A stretch of DNA of 64,000 nt, taken from contig JAAKBF010000390.1 in NCBI GenBank assembly GCA_012656075.1, forward strand, positions 992,001 to 1,056,000. Direction: 5' to 3'. Below, piece by piece: positions 53,579 through 64,000 of this stretch; the first letter of the stretch is position 1, and the number at the start of each line of letters is the position of its first letter. Origin of the DNA: Phytophthora hibernalis. Lineage: Eukaryota; Oomycota; Peronosporomycetes; Peronosporales; Peronosporaceae. The notes under the pieces were generated by a model. It was not told the DNA's origin. It made no database searches and saw nothing but the letters and a program-made list of their open reading frames with translations. Made by a program: the position numbers and the translations under genes.

Positions 53579-55656
53579 ATGACTAACCACGTGTGTCTGG
53601 ATAGCGAGGCACTCCAAAAGATATGGCTTTCTCAGACCGAAGTGTGCACCAGGCTACTCGAAGCACACATGACAATATCACAGTGGCAAAAGGTTATACG
53701 CGTGGATCATTCACAAAAGTTCTGTAGTAAGTTGAAAGTGTTTGGTGCTGACGGAAGCAAAGAGCAAGTTTCTAGTGTGCGTATGCTGCTACTGATACAG
53801 AATGAGATAGGTCAAGTCATTGGACGAGGTCTTACACGGTCCGAAAATCACGAAGAAACAGAAGCCATTTTACAAGGCATCGCAACTCAATTGAGCTCGT
53901 ATCCGGCTCAGGAGCGATTCTGTGTGTGTGATCATGCTAATGGTATGCGCAATCTCGTCAACAAGGTATTTGGATATACCGTCGCTGTGAAGCAGGACCC
54001 GTTCCACGTCATTCAGAGAATGACAGAAAAAAGTGATCATGCTCAGCGGGGTTGTGTCTGTAGAGCAATTTACGATGTGGAGAGAAACCTCCGTTCGCCG
54101 GAAGTTATGGCTGAAATGTTTACTTAGGCAATCGCTGATGTTCCGTCGTCCAGTATTCGTGTGGGAAATAGCGAATGGGAGGGCAGTGGCAACAGCAACA
54201 TAGAGCAGATACGTCGGGGTGATCTTTTTGTCGAAGAAAGTGACTATAGAGAAGGCGGTAGTACGGTGCGTGTGTTATCTACAAGTCAACTCGAAGCAAT
54301 CCACTCCAAGCTCAGGAAGCTTCTTGATCGGGTGCTGTCCATCGAAGTTGGTCTTCGGATCCTGGATATATTCCTGTTGCAGGTTCGTTTTTGAGCAAGC
54401 GACACCTTCCTACCAATTTGTTTACTGACACCTCGCTCGTCTTTATTTTCTGTGATGCAGCATAACCTGAAAGTCGGGGCCAAGTTCAGCCGCAATCCTG
54501 TATTTAACGGGCTTGACTTTATAACGCTGAGTCGCAGCGCACTCATGTGCCGCGGCATTATTCCAGATTCGCCCCAGCTAGAGTACATCAACGAGTTGCT
54601 GACAACTCGGCAGAAGCCCACCACTTTGCAGCAGATATAGATCAGGTGGAGGAGAAGCCCCTGTTCATCGTCCTTGGGAATTACTGTACGACATGATCCC
54701 GCTACATGCAGAGAGAGCATAAGGAAACTTGCTTCGAGACGACACCGCGCACAGCGATATCCTAAAACAGCTATGTGCAGTTAACCAGGGACGCAAGGAG
54801 ATGCGACAGCGTGATTTTGTTGAAAATCTTGGGTCTGGAGGCTGAGTATAATAGCTCGGCGGAGTTTACGTTGCATGAGTTCGCCTTGCTGAAAATTCTG
54901 CGTGCGGAACAGTTATCGTCAAAGCAGCAGGCGTGGGAGTCCTGCGAAGTGGTCGCAACAATTTTGTTTAATACGGCTGTCAGACAGCTAGACAACCCCA
55001 ATCTGGACATCAAAAAGCGTGGGTACCGTGCAATCGCTCGTCGTATAGGCCCCATCGATGTTCAAATAAAACAGAACTCGGTAAAACACACCGTGAGCAG
55101 TTTCCGTGTATTGGTTTTGAAAAGCGGCACAATACTGAACGACGAGGTCAATTTGCCCAAAGAAAGGGCCCTACAGGAAGAGCTGTTTGAATTACTTCGA
55201 TTACCATTAGGTATCAAGCACGTGAAGCAAGTGTATCGCTCCGTGTATGGCTTTGCTGCCTGTACATGCATGGGTAGCAACCCAAAGAGCGATGAATTTC
55301 TCGAGCGTCGATGGGATTCTTCGCGCCGAGCTGTGAGCTATAAGCAAGCAAAACGCCGCACAGATGAGACTGTGGACAAACCGCTTCTCTCATCGGATTG
55401 TGTTGTCAACGATGCCTTGCAAGTCACACAAGTTCAGACCGCAGTCGATGAATCATCTGCAATTTTAACTACCGGTAGCACCCAGAGTGTATGTCCTGTG
55501 ATACTTCCTTGTCTTGAGGATCCTTCTGCAACTGCATCCGCGCCGCTCATCGAAGTTCCAGCAACGGCTATCCGTTCGCGTTGCCCCCAAAAACGAGATT
55601 ATCCCCGTCAACTAGATACGAAGTTCTCGACGACAGCACGCTTGACGCGCTACTGA
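53579..55656 (+). pseudogene. DDE-like transposase of long-TIR transposon
   Basis: Exon 1 starts at 53579. Candidate catalytic residues are Asp in Arg-Val-Asp-His-Ser (about residue 42), Asp in Val-Cys-Asp-His-Ala-Asn-Gly, and Asp in Lys-Gln-Asp-Pro-Phe-His-Val-Ile-Gln-Arg, with hydrophobic strands between, as in an RNase H fold. An in-frame TAG interrupts at 54125-54127. A 78-bp intron at 54383-54460 with GT...AG ends joins the frame. A further frame change lies near 54590-54650, after which the 293-codon frame 54775-55656 forms the C-terminal part. The reading might continue into the right repeat, where a 128-codon frame (55725-56111) holds a Cys-x-x-Cys plus later Cys pattern. Probably inactive as read. 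Confidence 0.7.
54383..54460 (+). other. putative spliceosomal intron in transposase
   Basis: 78 bp, donor gttcgt and acceptor gatgcag, with a pyrimidine-rich tract before the acceptor. Its length is divisible by three and the same frame continues on both sides, while the intron itself contains in-frame stops. Length is typical for oomycete introns. Confidence 0.65.
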
Positions 55657-55756
55657 AGCATTCTGCTGGTTTTCGCAAGGGAACTCACGGAAAATGACCA
55701 AGCATCTTTGCAAAATATCAGCAAATGAATCCATCCGGCAATTTGGATTTGAACAA

Positions 55757-56764
55757 GCTGCGCTGTCGGCTTAGTGGGGAGCAGTTGAGACGAACACTTC
55801 GTACAGCGAGCGAGAATACCGTCCTACTTGAAGCCAATACTTCACGTGCGGCTGAAGTCTCAAGTCAAAGTTCTGGTCTGAGTGCAACAATACAGGATCG
55901 AGATCATTCCGCCTCAAAAGCAGCAGGAGCAGCCTGCACAAGCTGCAATAAACGAAAGCGCGGGTGTGGACCAAACAACACAAATCCAAACTGTGAGCAC
56001 CGCCAGCAAGCCAGAATGCAGTCTATTACCACCTTTTTTCTTCATAGTCACCCCCTTCACTGCCGCCTTAATAAATACATCAATTCACACGATAAATTAC
56101 ACTTGTTGTGAACGGCGGATCACTACATTAGAAGCAACACGTTAGAAGCAACACCGTGCATAGAGTGCCTTGACACAGCTGTTCAGAGTGCTAACCTTTT
56201 TAACAACCTGCCGTATGCTTGCACCGCTGATTGTCGGGTGGGGCGTGAGTCGTCTGTATTCGTGGCCATGCTCATGGTTGCAGCGACATCGTTTAATCTT
56301 TATCACCTCGTGAGCATGTTCATCTGGCCAGTGTAACCCGCGGCCCCACCCTCATGGCGAATCTGCGAGCTCGTTTGTCGTGGTCATCACACTACATGTA
56401 GCGGTCAGATTCAGCGGTAAGATTTAGAGTACCTTCCACAGCTCGTGTAGAATATCCGAGTGTGCACGCGAGTACTTACGCTGTCTATCTTGGTGCCCTG
56501 CTAACCGCGTGTGCTTTTAGCCCGCGTGATGCTCAGGACAGCCTGCTGCCGGTAGCGGCGAGTAGCATTGTCACTGACATACACTGACAATGTCAGTGTG
56601 TCCGGCGATTTGCAAAGCAGCATCCTATTGGCTAATTATTATGTCGGGGGACAAGGACAAGTCCCAGGATATAGTGGCTCTTGGTGGCAGTTGGTGGGTT
56701 TTGGTGGGGTTTCGTCCCAGGATAATCCCGACAATACCGGTCAAGCCCAACCCCGGTCAAGCCA
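55757..56764. repeat. right terminal inverted repeat
   Basis: Reverse complement of 52192-53198. It includes the plus-strand frame 55725-56111, whose first 11 codons lie just inside the unique part. Confidence 0.9.
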
Positions 56765-56892
56765 TCTAGCCGTCTTGCTTGCCGCAAGCTCGTTGTTCGC
56801 GTACTTAAGCGGAGCGAGCCCGAAAAGTGGCAGTTTCGGGCTCGCGATTTTTCGACGAGCCCGATTTCTCCCAAATCGAGCTCGTCTATCCC
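56761..56892 (+). repeat. direct repeat flanking long-TIR transposon, right
   Basis: Copy of 52067-52191 in the same orientation. Here the internal hairpin has a 12-bp perfect stem (gcgagcccgaaa / tttcgggctcgc). It is followed by the motif cgagctcgtccgaggcttg, the reverse complement of the one at 41948-41966. Confidence 0.75.
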
Positions 56893-57196
56893 GAGCTCGT
56901 CCGAGGCTTGATCCAAACGTCCGGAGACCGGTTGTCCAATTGTGGCCCGTCTATGATGAGGGTGCGGCCCTCGTTAGTTTCTCCCCTTACGTTAGCAATC
57001 TTTCCTCACCATCGTACTACGTAGATTCGTCATACATGATCTATCGGTCTACACCCTATATACTCAGACCTAACGCCCAGCCATACCTAATTACTGAGGT
57101 TATTAAATAGTAGTCCATGTAGCTGTTGGTTGAGTCACATCTGGCTCCCTATAAAATCGGTACTGCAGACCAATCGACACTGGATGGCTTTCATCC
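56893..57196. other. upstream region of RxLR gene
   Basis: A frame of 180 codons starting at 56568 runs from inside the transposon repeat through here and is not believable as a gene. No other structure seen before the Inr-FPR at 57197. Confidence 0.45.
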
Positions 57197-57210
57197 TCAC
57201 TTCGCAATTT
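57197..57210 (+). promoter_or_regulatory. Inr-FPR core promoter of RxLR gene
   Basis: tcacttcgcaattt matches the oomycete Inr plus FPR consensus at all positions. It predicts a leader of about 70 nt before the ATG at 57270. Confidence 0.75.
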
Positions 57211-57269
57211 ACCTTCCAAGGTGAAATCGTCCCAACATTTCCTCTTCTCAACAGTAATCCAAGAGAACC

Positions 57270-57779
57270 ATGCGTCTGGCCTTCTTTCTACTCGTGACGA
57301 TGGTCCTTCTCGTCAGGACGCTCGATGCCGCATCAGTCGCTCCACTTTCCAAGTCGAGAACGACCAATGTCGTGAATCCAGCCAACGTTGATGACATCGT
57401 CGGAAATCACCGTCGATTCCTGAGGAAGCACAAGGTTGTCGAAGATGGCGACGAGGAAGAAGAAGAGAGAGGGTTTGGTGATTGGACAAGTTATGCAACG
57501 GCGCTAAAGGACGGGACTTGGTTGTTAACCAAGTATAAGGTCAAGAACTGGGACGAAGCGATCGCAAAGATGAAAGAGATTGACAATGCCGACGAGTTTT
57601 CGTCTTCTTTGACAAAGTCAAATCCCTCATCAAAGTTAAGATTCCGGACTACGAAGAAGCAATGAAGTCCGGCAAATTCATCGATGATGTTCTAGCCAGC
57701 AAAAACCTCAGTGGTGACGAAAAGAATGTGCTGGTGGTTGCATACACCAAGTATCAGCATTATAGCCTGATGAACTAGA
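57270..57779 (+). pseudogene. RxLR-dEER secreted effector gene, frameshifted
   Basis: RxLR effectors are secreted by oomycete plant pathogens and act inside host cells. Residues 1-20 form a signal peptide (hydrophobic Leu/Val-rich). The RxLR motif is Arg-Phe-Leu-Arg at 49-52, followed by an acidic run ending in Glu-Glu-Arg at 65-67, the normal dEER spacing. A C-terminal segment with Trp and Tyr at spacings like a WY fold starts at about residue 72. The frame breaks at about 57591-57611: as read the protein stops after 131 residues with an unrelated tail, while the effector-like coding sequence continues in another frame to a stop at 57777-57779. A good core promoter lies upstream. Host target unknown. 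The break may be real decay or an assembly indel. Confidence 0.85.
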
Positions 57780-58168
57780 TCGTCTTCGACTTAGCTGCGA
57801 ATACAAGTACTGTATGTTTTTCAGCTATTTAGCACCACGACACTTGCTGGTTCGAGACCTCCAGGAAGCGGGGGCACCGCCGACTGAACATGATCCTACT
57901 ACGACCGCTGGACGTCCTTCTCCTTCCGCGGCCTTGATATTCAGTTGTCCTGAAAAACAGTTCTTCTTCTTTATCACAGGACTGTCGACAACACAGTAGT
58001 AAATGAAGAGGTCTGTCGACAAACTTGTCACTTTCTGAGTTATTCTTAAGCTCTACGGTCTTCTAGTTGATCGTGTTGTAGCACGCTCCACTCGCTGTTC
58101 ACTACTACTGGAGCCAGTGTTGCTGTTGGTTATGCCTAGTCGTGCGCGCGAGGCATTTGAGCTGAGAC
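57780..58168. other. convergent intergenic region
   Basis: Lies between the ends of the RxLR gene and the CFAP47-like gene. No domain-bearing frame. Terminators are not recognisable in oomycetes by sequence alone. Confidence 0.45.
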
Positions 58169-61100
58169 TCAAACTACTTGCCGGACCGCTAGCTCGACTG
58201 TTTGGAGTTGCATCCGGATAGACCCCTTCACGTTAAACGTCCACTGCATTTCCTCCGTGCAGATGACAAGTTGCCCAGACTGCATTTTGCCGTACCCCGT
58301 AGGAGTGAACGACACCACGAAGACGGCACCATCCTCACTGCCGTATGGAGGAAGCTCCCTTCAGCCGGATATACTGTGAAAGCGCTCGAAGAACCAGCTG
58401 AAAATTCCGCGAGAAAGGCTGCGGATTGTCGAAACTGGTTGCGCAGCTGGAAACTCACGGAAGAAGTTTGGTTGAGACTTGACTCAATGGAGAGCACGTC
58501 GTCCACAGGCGGGTCACCTGCATCCAACGAGACATCGAACCGCCATAACCCTCCGCTGTTCTTCTTCACTACCAGTGCTACGGATCCTCGATAGGGACGT
58601 AGTGGCTCAAAACGAATCATGTAAGGAAGAGAATACGTCGAGTTTGGAGGAACCGGCAAGCGTGTGACTGTCAATGCACGCTCAATCGCAGTATCTGTGG
58701 CCATGGGGCCGAACCGACCAGCGTCAATCTCCCACTCGACCGTGAAGATTTCGTCGAACAACACCATGCTATCGGGTGCTGCTAGTAGTTCACATTCAAC
58801 ACGTTTTTCAACTGTATCTCGAGCTTGACACACTAAGACTGCCAAGACTCGAGGATGAAGCGGTGCTTCGGCCACACCCCGCAACGGATACCTCCACTCG
58901 AGCTCTGCGTACTCGTCACCACCGTGGATAACCAACTCTGCACGTGTTTCACTCACTGCACGAGGTAGGAACGAAATCGGCACCTGAAGGAGTCCAAAGC
59001 TTTCAAGAAGTACACGACGCTTTTTAAGCAGCATGTCGAACACAGGTGCAGGAACCCCACGAGGCGAAGGTGGCGACGCAGATCCAGATGAGTGCTCGAG
59101 ATCCTCAGCTACGAGCTTAACGTCAACGCGAAGTGGTGCTGTAAACGGGTTTTTAAACGTGAATAGTGTCGAAGCAGCTTCATTCACGCGTGATGTGACC
59201 ACAAGAGGTTTCATCACACTAGGCGCTCGACCACGACCACGAATCGTAAATTCCCAGTCGCTAGCCACATCTTTTTCAGAAAATACGACGCTGGTGCTCT
59301 CGAAATCGGACAATGAGGACGGCGTATACTCCACAATGACACTTGCTCGACCAAATGGAGGTAGCATCACACGCGTCGGGGACTTGATAGTATTATTTCC
59401 CGTGGAGCCTTTAATGGAAAAGTTGCGAGTATTCGTGACTCGGTACTGCAACTGCAGCTCTTGGTCGCTCGGATTCTGCAGCCACAATGGCTGAGTGCAC
59501 ACGTCTCCCACTGCACAGGTCATATCATCCAGCTCTTGAGCTACGGTCGCTTCCGCCACAAGGTTCAGTCGGTACCAGAATTGCCCCACAATGTCACTCG
59601 AGAACAAAACTGCACCTTCCTCTCCATTTCCAGTTGTCACAAGCAGAGGCGAGTACACTAACTCATACACACCAGACTGGTGAGCTTCTAGAGTGAATGA
59701 GGAAGGACCTAACAACCCACGTCCACGTAACTCAACTGCGAAGGTGGTCTCGCTGTCTAAAGGATTGGCCAGGCCGATCTCGATACCCACTGCACCACGC
59801 ACGGGTGCTCGCATTTCGAGAGTTGTTTCCGGTTCAGGAGGACTTACCGATGCTTCCACAGTGTACCAGAGATATTCATTCGTTGCCTCGTTCGTGAACG
59901 TGACAGAGCCAAAGTACGACCCGCTCACTAACGGACTGAAAGTTAACGGGTACTTGACTACGCGGTTCGCACCAGTAGGAACTGTGATTGTAGATGCCCC
60001 GACAACATCGCGTAGGTCTGACTCCACCTTGAATATCTGCGAGTCTCCAGATCCGTTCCCACCAAGTGCGAAAACCTCAAAGTTGTGTACGATACTGGAG
60101 CGAGCTTGACAGGTGAGCACAACGTGGTCTTGAGCAAGTGGTTCTTCGCCGTAGCCACTGAGCTCAAACTCAAATTGCTGCTGTGTCGCAGTATTCACGA
60201 GTACAAAAGTTCTAGTCTCGTGGTACATCCACGACGGTGTGAACGTAAGCGGGTATGTAGCTGATCGCTTAGCAGGTACCACAAGCGAAACCGGGCCTGA
60301 AAACATTGCTGCAGGCGGTTTACCTGCTGGAGCATTGCCAACAGTGTCAGTGTTACCATTGCTGAAAATGGCTTTGAGCGACCACGCTGTATCTGTTGGG
60401 TTCGACAGTGGAATCTCCTGAATAATACTGTGGCGAGCTGGGGCTACAAACTCCAGTTGCGTCTTCACGTTCGGCTCTTTGACTTTTGCAACCAGATCGT
60501 ACACGCGCAAATCGCTGCTCCCACAAATTGTGTTTCGAGAACGAAGTAGCAACTTGCAAGCGTAGCGACCAGCACTTTCGGTTGAAAATCAATGAGGACA
60601 CTATTGGTACCAGCGATCACAGAGCGAGGGGTGCTGAGTCGTGCTTGGTTCGCCTTAAGTGGGACTTTTGGACCGAAAGAATCAACTCCAGAGCCATCCG
60701 AACGACCAGAGACTGGTTGAGGTTTCCCTGAACCAGTGGAGAGCGTTAGTTCGGGGACGTTTGCCGAGAAGAATGGAGAGTTAAAGTCCACATGGAAACT
60801 GGTGTGATGGTTCTCTTCGCAGCGTTTAAGCCCGTCCTTAAGCTTTGCACGCAGGTGGCCATTTGCACGCTCCACGAACACTGTAAGCGCACGATTCAGA
60901 AGAGGGTTCTTTACAGGGATAGTTAGTTCTCGAACAAATCGAAATCGTGCAGCAGTAGTGCCACCTCCAGCTCCAGCGGCTGAAGCTTCACATTGGATTT
61001 CCAACGTTTCGAGACTCGCTGGAAGGTGTGCAACAGCGTGAAGTTCATAAAGAAACTCCCCAATGCTCTCGTCGAGAAAAAGTAGTTGGCATCGATAATT

Positions 61101-64000
61101 CCCAGGAACTAATGGTAGGAACTCGAGCTTGACTTTAGCAGATCCATTCTTTCGGATAGCGAGAGACGAACCCAACCCAAGTCCTGAAAGCGGGACGGAC
61201 AAACCACAACCATCTACCCCAGATGAAGCTTCTCCAGTTGTGGTGCTGCTACTTCCAGAAGTACCAAAGTCTGGCAGATAGAAGGGCTGCTGAGCACAAA
61301 CGCACCACGACAAGTCTCCATCTTCACCACGAGTCTTGCTAGAGATACTAGCGCGCTTTTACCGGAAAACCCGGCAGCGTCAGACACCATTCCAAAGCTG
61401 GAAGTTCTATTTGAACCTTGTGCACCAGCACCCTGAACGCTGCGACGTCGATTTCCACTTCTTGATGATGGTAGAACACTATCCGTCACTGAACCACTTA
61501 ATCCAGTTGTATTATCTGTAGTAGTTTGCTGCTGTGTCATCGACAGCTTGAAAGTGGCATTGGCAGGAAACTGGTTCTCGATGACAATCTCCTCGACACG
61601 CTTCTCGTACGTCTTCGTCTCCAGTTGAATAATACGAACGGGTTTTCGAGATACGATATTCGACTCCAATATGAACACCATCGTTGCTCCACCTCCACCC
61701 ACAGACGAAGACCCAGCAATATCTCCTCGAACCGCTTGAAAGACAAGTCGAGCTGTCACTTTTCTCGAAAAACGCGGGCGGAATGTGACGACGAATGCGA
61801 TAGTCTTCCCTGGATCGAGCACCAGTTCGTTCGACTCGATAGTAAATTCGCTCGCAGCAGTACTACCATTAGCTGTACCAACACTGCTCACTCCAGCAGC
61901 ATTTCGATCTGCTCCATCTAGGAAGACGTGATAGCGTAGTGGCCGCGCACTCGGATTCTTGAGCTCGATGCTCTTTTCCAGCACTTGACCCAAACCACCA
62001 CGAAATTCAATCGTAGCTTTAGGGATAAATTGAGGCAGAGTCTGCTGCAAGTGAAGCAGCAGCAACAGAATCTCCCTACCGGTGTATCGGCGTAGGAATC
62101 GTGCCGCATCCAATCCAAAATCGAGACCAAAAGCGCCTAGTGTCTGCAGTAAAACACCCGCTTGGTGCTGTAGCTGCGCAGCGGAAGGAGATCTCCGAGG
62201 TCGAGAAGTTGTAGCTTCAGGCGTCCATCGAAAGCAGTGATATGCGTTTTGATCAACCGAAAGCGTTGGGATGTGAGCTGCTACCAGGTGAAAGAGCCAA
62301 CGACCATCGCGCAAATCTCGACCGATGTCAAGTAGCTGGGTTTCTAGTAACGCACCTCCGAGCGAAGCCATGGGAGCTTGCAGAGGCTTGTGAAGCGAAC
62401 GTACACGATCACAGAGCCATTGGATTAATACCATTTCAGCCTCACTGTAGATGTTACTACCTTGACAAGCACGTCCAGCAGTATTTACTTGTTTTTCACC
62501 TTTGCGCTTTTCATTACGAGCACTTACATCTCCAGTAGAAGGTTCAGTGTCGCCTTGAAATTGCATCTGGTACCCTTTCCACGTGATACGTGAAAGCAAA
62601 AGCACTTGATGACTTGGTACAACACTTTCATCCACGCAGCTGTACTTACAGAACGCCATTCATTTTTCAGAGCTCGTCGTCTCGCCACAAAGGTAGAGTT
62701 GCGTATGATGGAGAAGAGAGTGCTGGGTCAGCGTGTGGGTTCTCGCATGCTCGTAGGTAAAATTCCTGTCCTAGTAAGTGTTCTGGAAACACATCGTGTA
62801 CCATAGCTCCGTACGAACGAAGAAATCGTAGCAGTTCCACGTATTGAGTATTGTACTGCGTAAATTGATCCTTTTTGGTGGGATGCGGTGTCGAAGACGA
62901 CGTCGTTGTGTTTGATCCTGTCGCACCGTTCGCTTTGCCTCCAGAAGTAGTATCTGCTGGGGCATTTTTCCGCTTTGAGTTTGCAGTACCTTCTGCTCCA
63001 CGAAGGGTAGGAACAGCTAAACCTCCAGGCTTCTTGATACAGACCATGTCCAGTAATTCATACATTGGACGTCCTCCGTTGTCTGTGAAGTCCTCTGGGA
63101 ATCGAACCACAGGCGTACGAAGGAAATTAGCATTCAGGTATTGCATCACTAACTGAATTTCGCCTTGCGTAAACGAGTTGGCATCGGAAGTTTGTAGCAA
63201 CATCTGTGAAGACGTTTGACCCGTTGGAGGCATTCCACTTCCGCTTAAATCGTCCTCGTCACGTGCAGTGGATGGATCTACAACCAAAACCATTTGGAGT
63301 TTGATGTTGTGTTGGGGTCGAAGAAGGCTCTTTGTTCTTTTCCATTTCAGCCTGAGCTTGACGAGATGAAAGCAAATAAACTGGAAAGCGACCGGATGTG
63401 TGTGTGTAGAACTGGAAACTACTTTGATATTTCCCGTCGGATTGAATACTCGTGTTACTCGCTGATCCATGGTGTTCACCAGTAGATTTTGAGGTACCAT
63501 CGAGCTCCGTGTCGAATTTTGCTGCCTCCTTTCGTTGCTGGCGAGGTGATCCACTGGTGCCTTCAACATTTTCAGCGGCTAGACTGTTAGTTTGTAGGAA
63601 GCTGTAGTTTGTGAGCAAACAATTCTCCGCACAACCTGCCACAGGCAAAGCAAATGAATTGCCATCCGCGTCAAAGAACTCGAGTCTTGCGTTGAAAGCC
63701 ACACTTGCATCACTGGAAAACGCAATTCAACCGGGAGACTTGGACATGCCATACTAAGTGTCTTACCACGAGGGAAAATCACTGTCAATGGCGCTTTCGA
63801 CGTATCTAAAGGCACACGACATGCAAGCTCCAAGTGATCGTAACCAGTAGCATGAACGGTAAAACTCGCACTTGCTGTCATTCCCAACGGAACGGTAGGA
63901 AGCACCACCCGATTCGTTGAAAAGGACAGATGAGGGTGAATTCCTTCACCTCTGAGACTCAAATTCACGTAAGGTTCTCCATCAACTAACAGCGGTAGTT
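58169..64000 (-). CDS. CFAP47-like flagellar protein, partial, several frameshifts
   Basis: CFAP47 is a large axonemal protein associated with the central apparatus, built of a calponin-homology domain and many Ig-like (ASH/MSP-type) repeats. The minus strand shows Ig-like segments from the right edge (63968 down), a Ser-rich insert, a calponin-homology-like region (about 62200-62460, Leu-Arg-Asp-Gly-Arg-Trp-Leu-Phe-His-Leu), then repeated Ig-like modules (62050-58300), ending with Phe-Val-Val-Ser-Phe-Thr-Pro and Met-Gln-Trp-Thr-Phe. The gene enters from beyond the right edge; the end near 58169 is the first stop in the last frame and is uncertain. Frame changes lie near 63700, 63290, 62680, 61290, 60577 and 58345; the 774-codon stretch 58228-60552 is intact. 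A possible GTAAGT donor occurs near 62650. Zoospore flagella would need it; whether this copy works is unclear. Confidence 0.8.

Larger units (their letters stand above)
52192..56764 (+). mobile_element. 4.57-kb DNA transposon with ~1-kb terminal inverted repeats
   Basis: The first 1.0 kb (starting tggcttgaccggggttggg) recurs as reverse complement at the right end; the paired coordinates sum to about 108,955 throughout. The arms are nearly identical: a 117-residue stretch of translation is the same in both. Between them lies a plus-strand transposase gene with one intron. I find no clean target duplication. The transposase does not fit hAT, Mutator or mariner patterns that I know, so the superfamily is open. 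Confidence 0.88.

Noticed and set aside
52192..56764. Virus-like (Maverick/Polinton) identity for the long-TIR element
   Set aside because: At 4.6 kb with one transposase gene and no polymerase, integrase or capsid-like frames it is far too small and lacks the required genes.
56568..57110. 180-codon plus frame running from the transposon repeat toward the RxLR gene
   Set aside because: It crosses the transposon end and the direct repeat, has no domain, and its left half is repeated in the other terminal repeat.
58169..64000. HYDIN or an ASPM-type protein for the large minus-strand gene
   Set aside because: Repeat type alone would allow HYDIN, but the calponin-homology-like region followed by Ig-like modules and the C-terminal FVVSFTP ... 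MQW pattern fit CFAP47 better.

Overview
This window looks like an oomycete genome, most likely Phytophthora or a close relative. Five things point there: (1) bZIP proteins with Cys instead of the near-universal DNA-contact Asn, a variant described in Phytophthora; (2) a secreted protein with an RxLR-dEER arrangement; (3) exact or near-exact matches to the oomycete Inr-FPR core promoter in front of several genes; (4) a CFAP47-like flagellar gene, as expected for zoospores; (5) dense Gypsy, Copia, hAT, Mutator-like and LINE debris. Nothing bacterial is present: no operons, ribosome binding sites or CRISPR arrays. The species cannot be read from the sequence alone.

Layout. 0.9-6.7 kb: a cluster of three bZIP paralogues. 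Two are identical and lie as inverted arms (1142-2344 plus, 5250-6452 minus). A third, frameshifted paralogue (3064-3986, minus) lies between them. A 19-bp promoter motif sits 117-119 bp upstream of each start, and an orphan copy lies at 2870. 6.7-8.6 kb: AT-rich, no gene seen. 8.8-10.7 kb: minus-strand LINE relic. 11.0-12.0 kb: purple acid phosphatase pseudogene. 12.3-14.6 kb: secreted GH3 beta-glucosidase with one frameshift in a G run. 14.7-21.5 kb: MITE, hAT transposase relic, unrecognised membrane-protein debris and a cystinosin pseudogene, flanked by an inverted 51-bp repeat.

21.6-39.6 kb is a three-level nest. A Copia element is split inside its reverse transcriptase by a 14.2-kb chromodomain Gypsy element (885-bp LTRs, 4-bp target duplication), whose gag is split by a 390-bp hAT-type MITE (8-bp target duplication). 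The Gypsy has about 3.3 kb of antisense coding-like sequence between pol and its 3' LTR. 39.9-40.9 kb: a 978-bp element with about 150-bp terminal inverted repeats. 41.2-41.9 kb: a displaced copy of part of the CFAP47 gene. 42.4-48.4 kb: a coiled-coil gene with an internal tandem duplication, interrupted in frame by a 3.96-kb Mutator-like element with a perfect 9-bp target duplication. 48.9-51.6 kb: inorganic pyrophosphatase pseudogene, an unrecognised fragment and a second hAT relic. 52.2-56.8 kb: a 4.57-kb DNA transposon with about 1-kb terminal inverted repeats and a DDE-like transposase, itself flanked by 125-130-bp direct repeats. 57.3-57.8 kb: RxLR effector gene with a frameshift. 58.2 kb to the right edge: a CFAP47-like gene on the minus strand with several frameshifts, running out of the window.

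This is a repeat-rich, gene-sparse compartment with fast turnover of accessory genes. One caution applies throughout: almost every single-copy gene carries one-base indels, so either many genes here are decaying or the assembly has residual indel errors. The genes do not form one pathway; they are independent loci among transposons.
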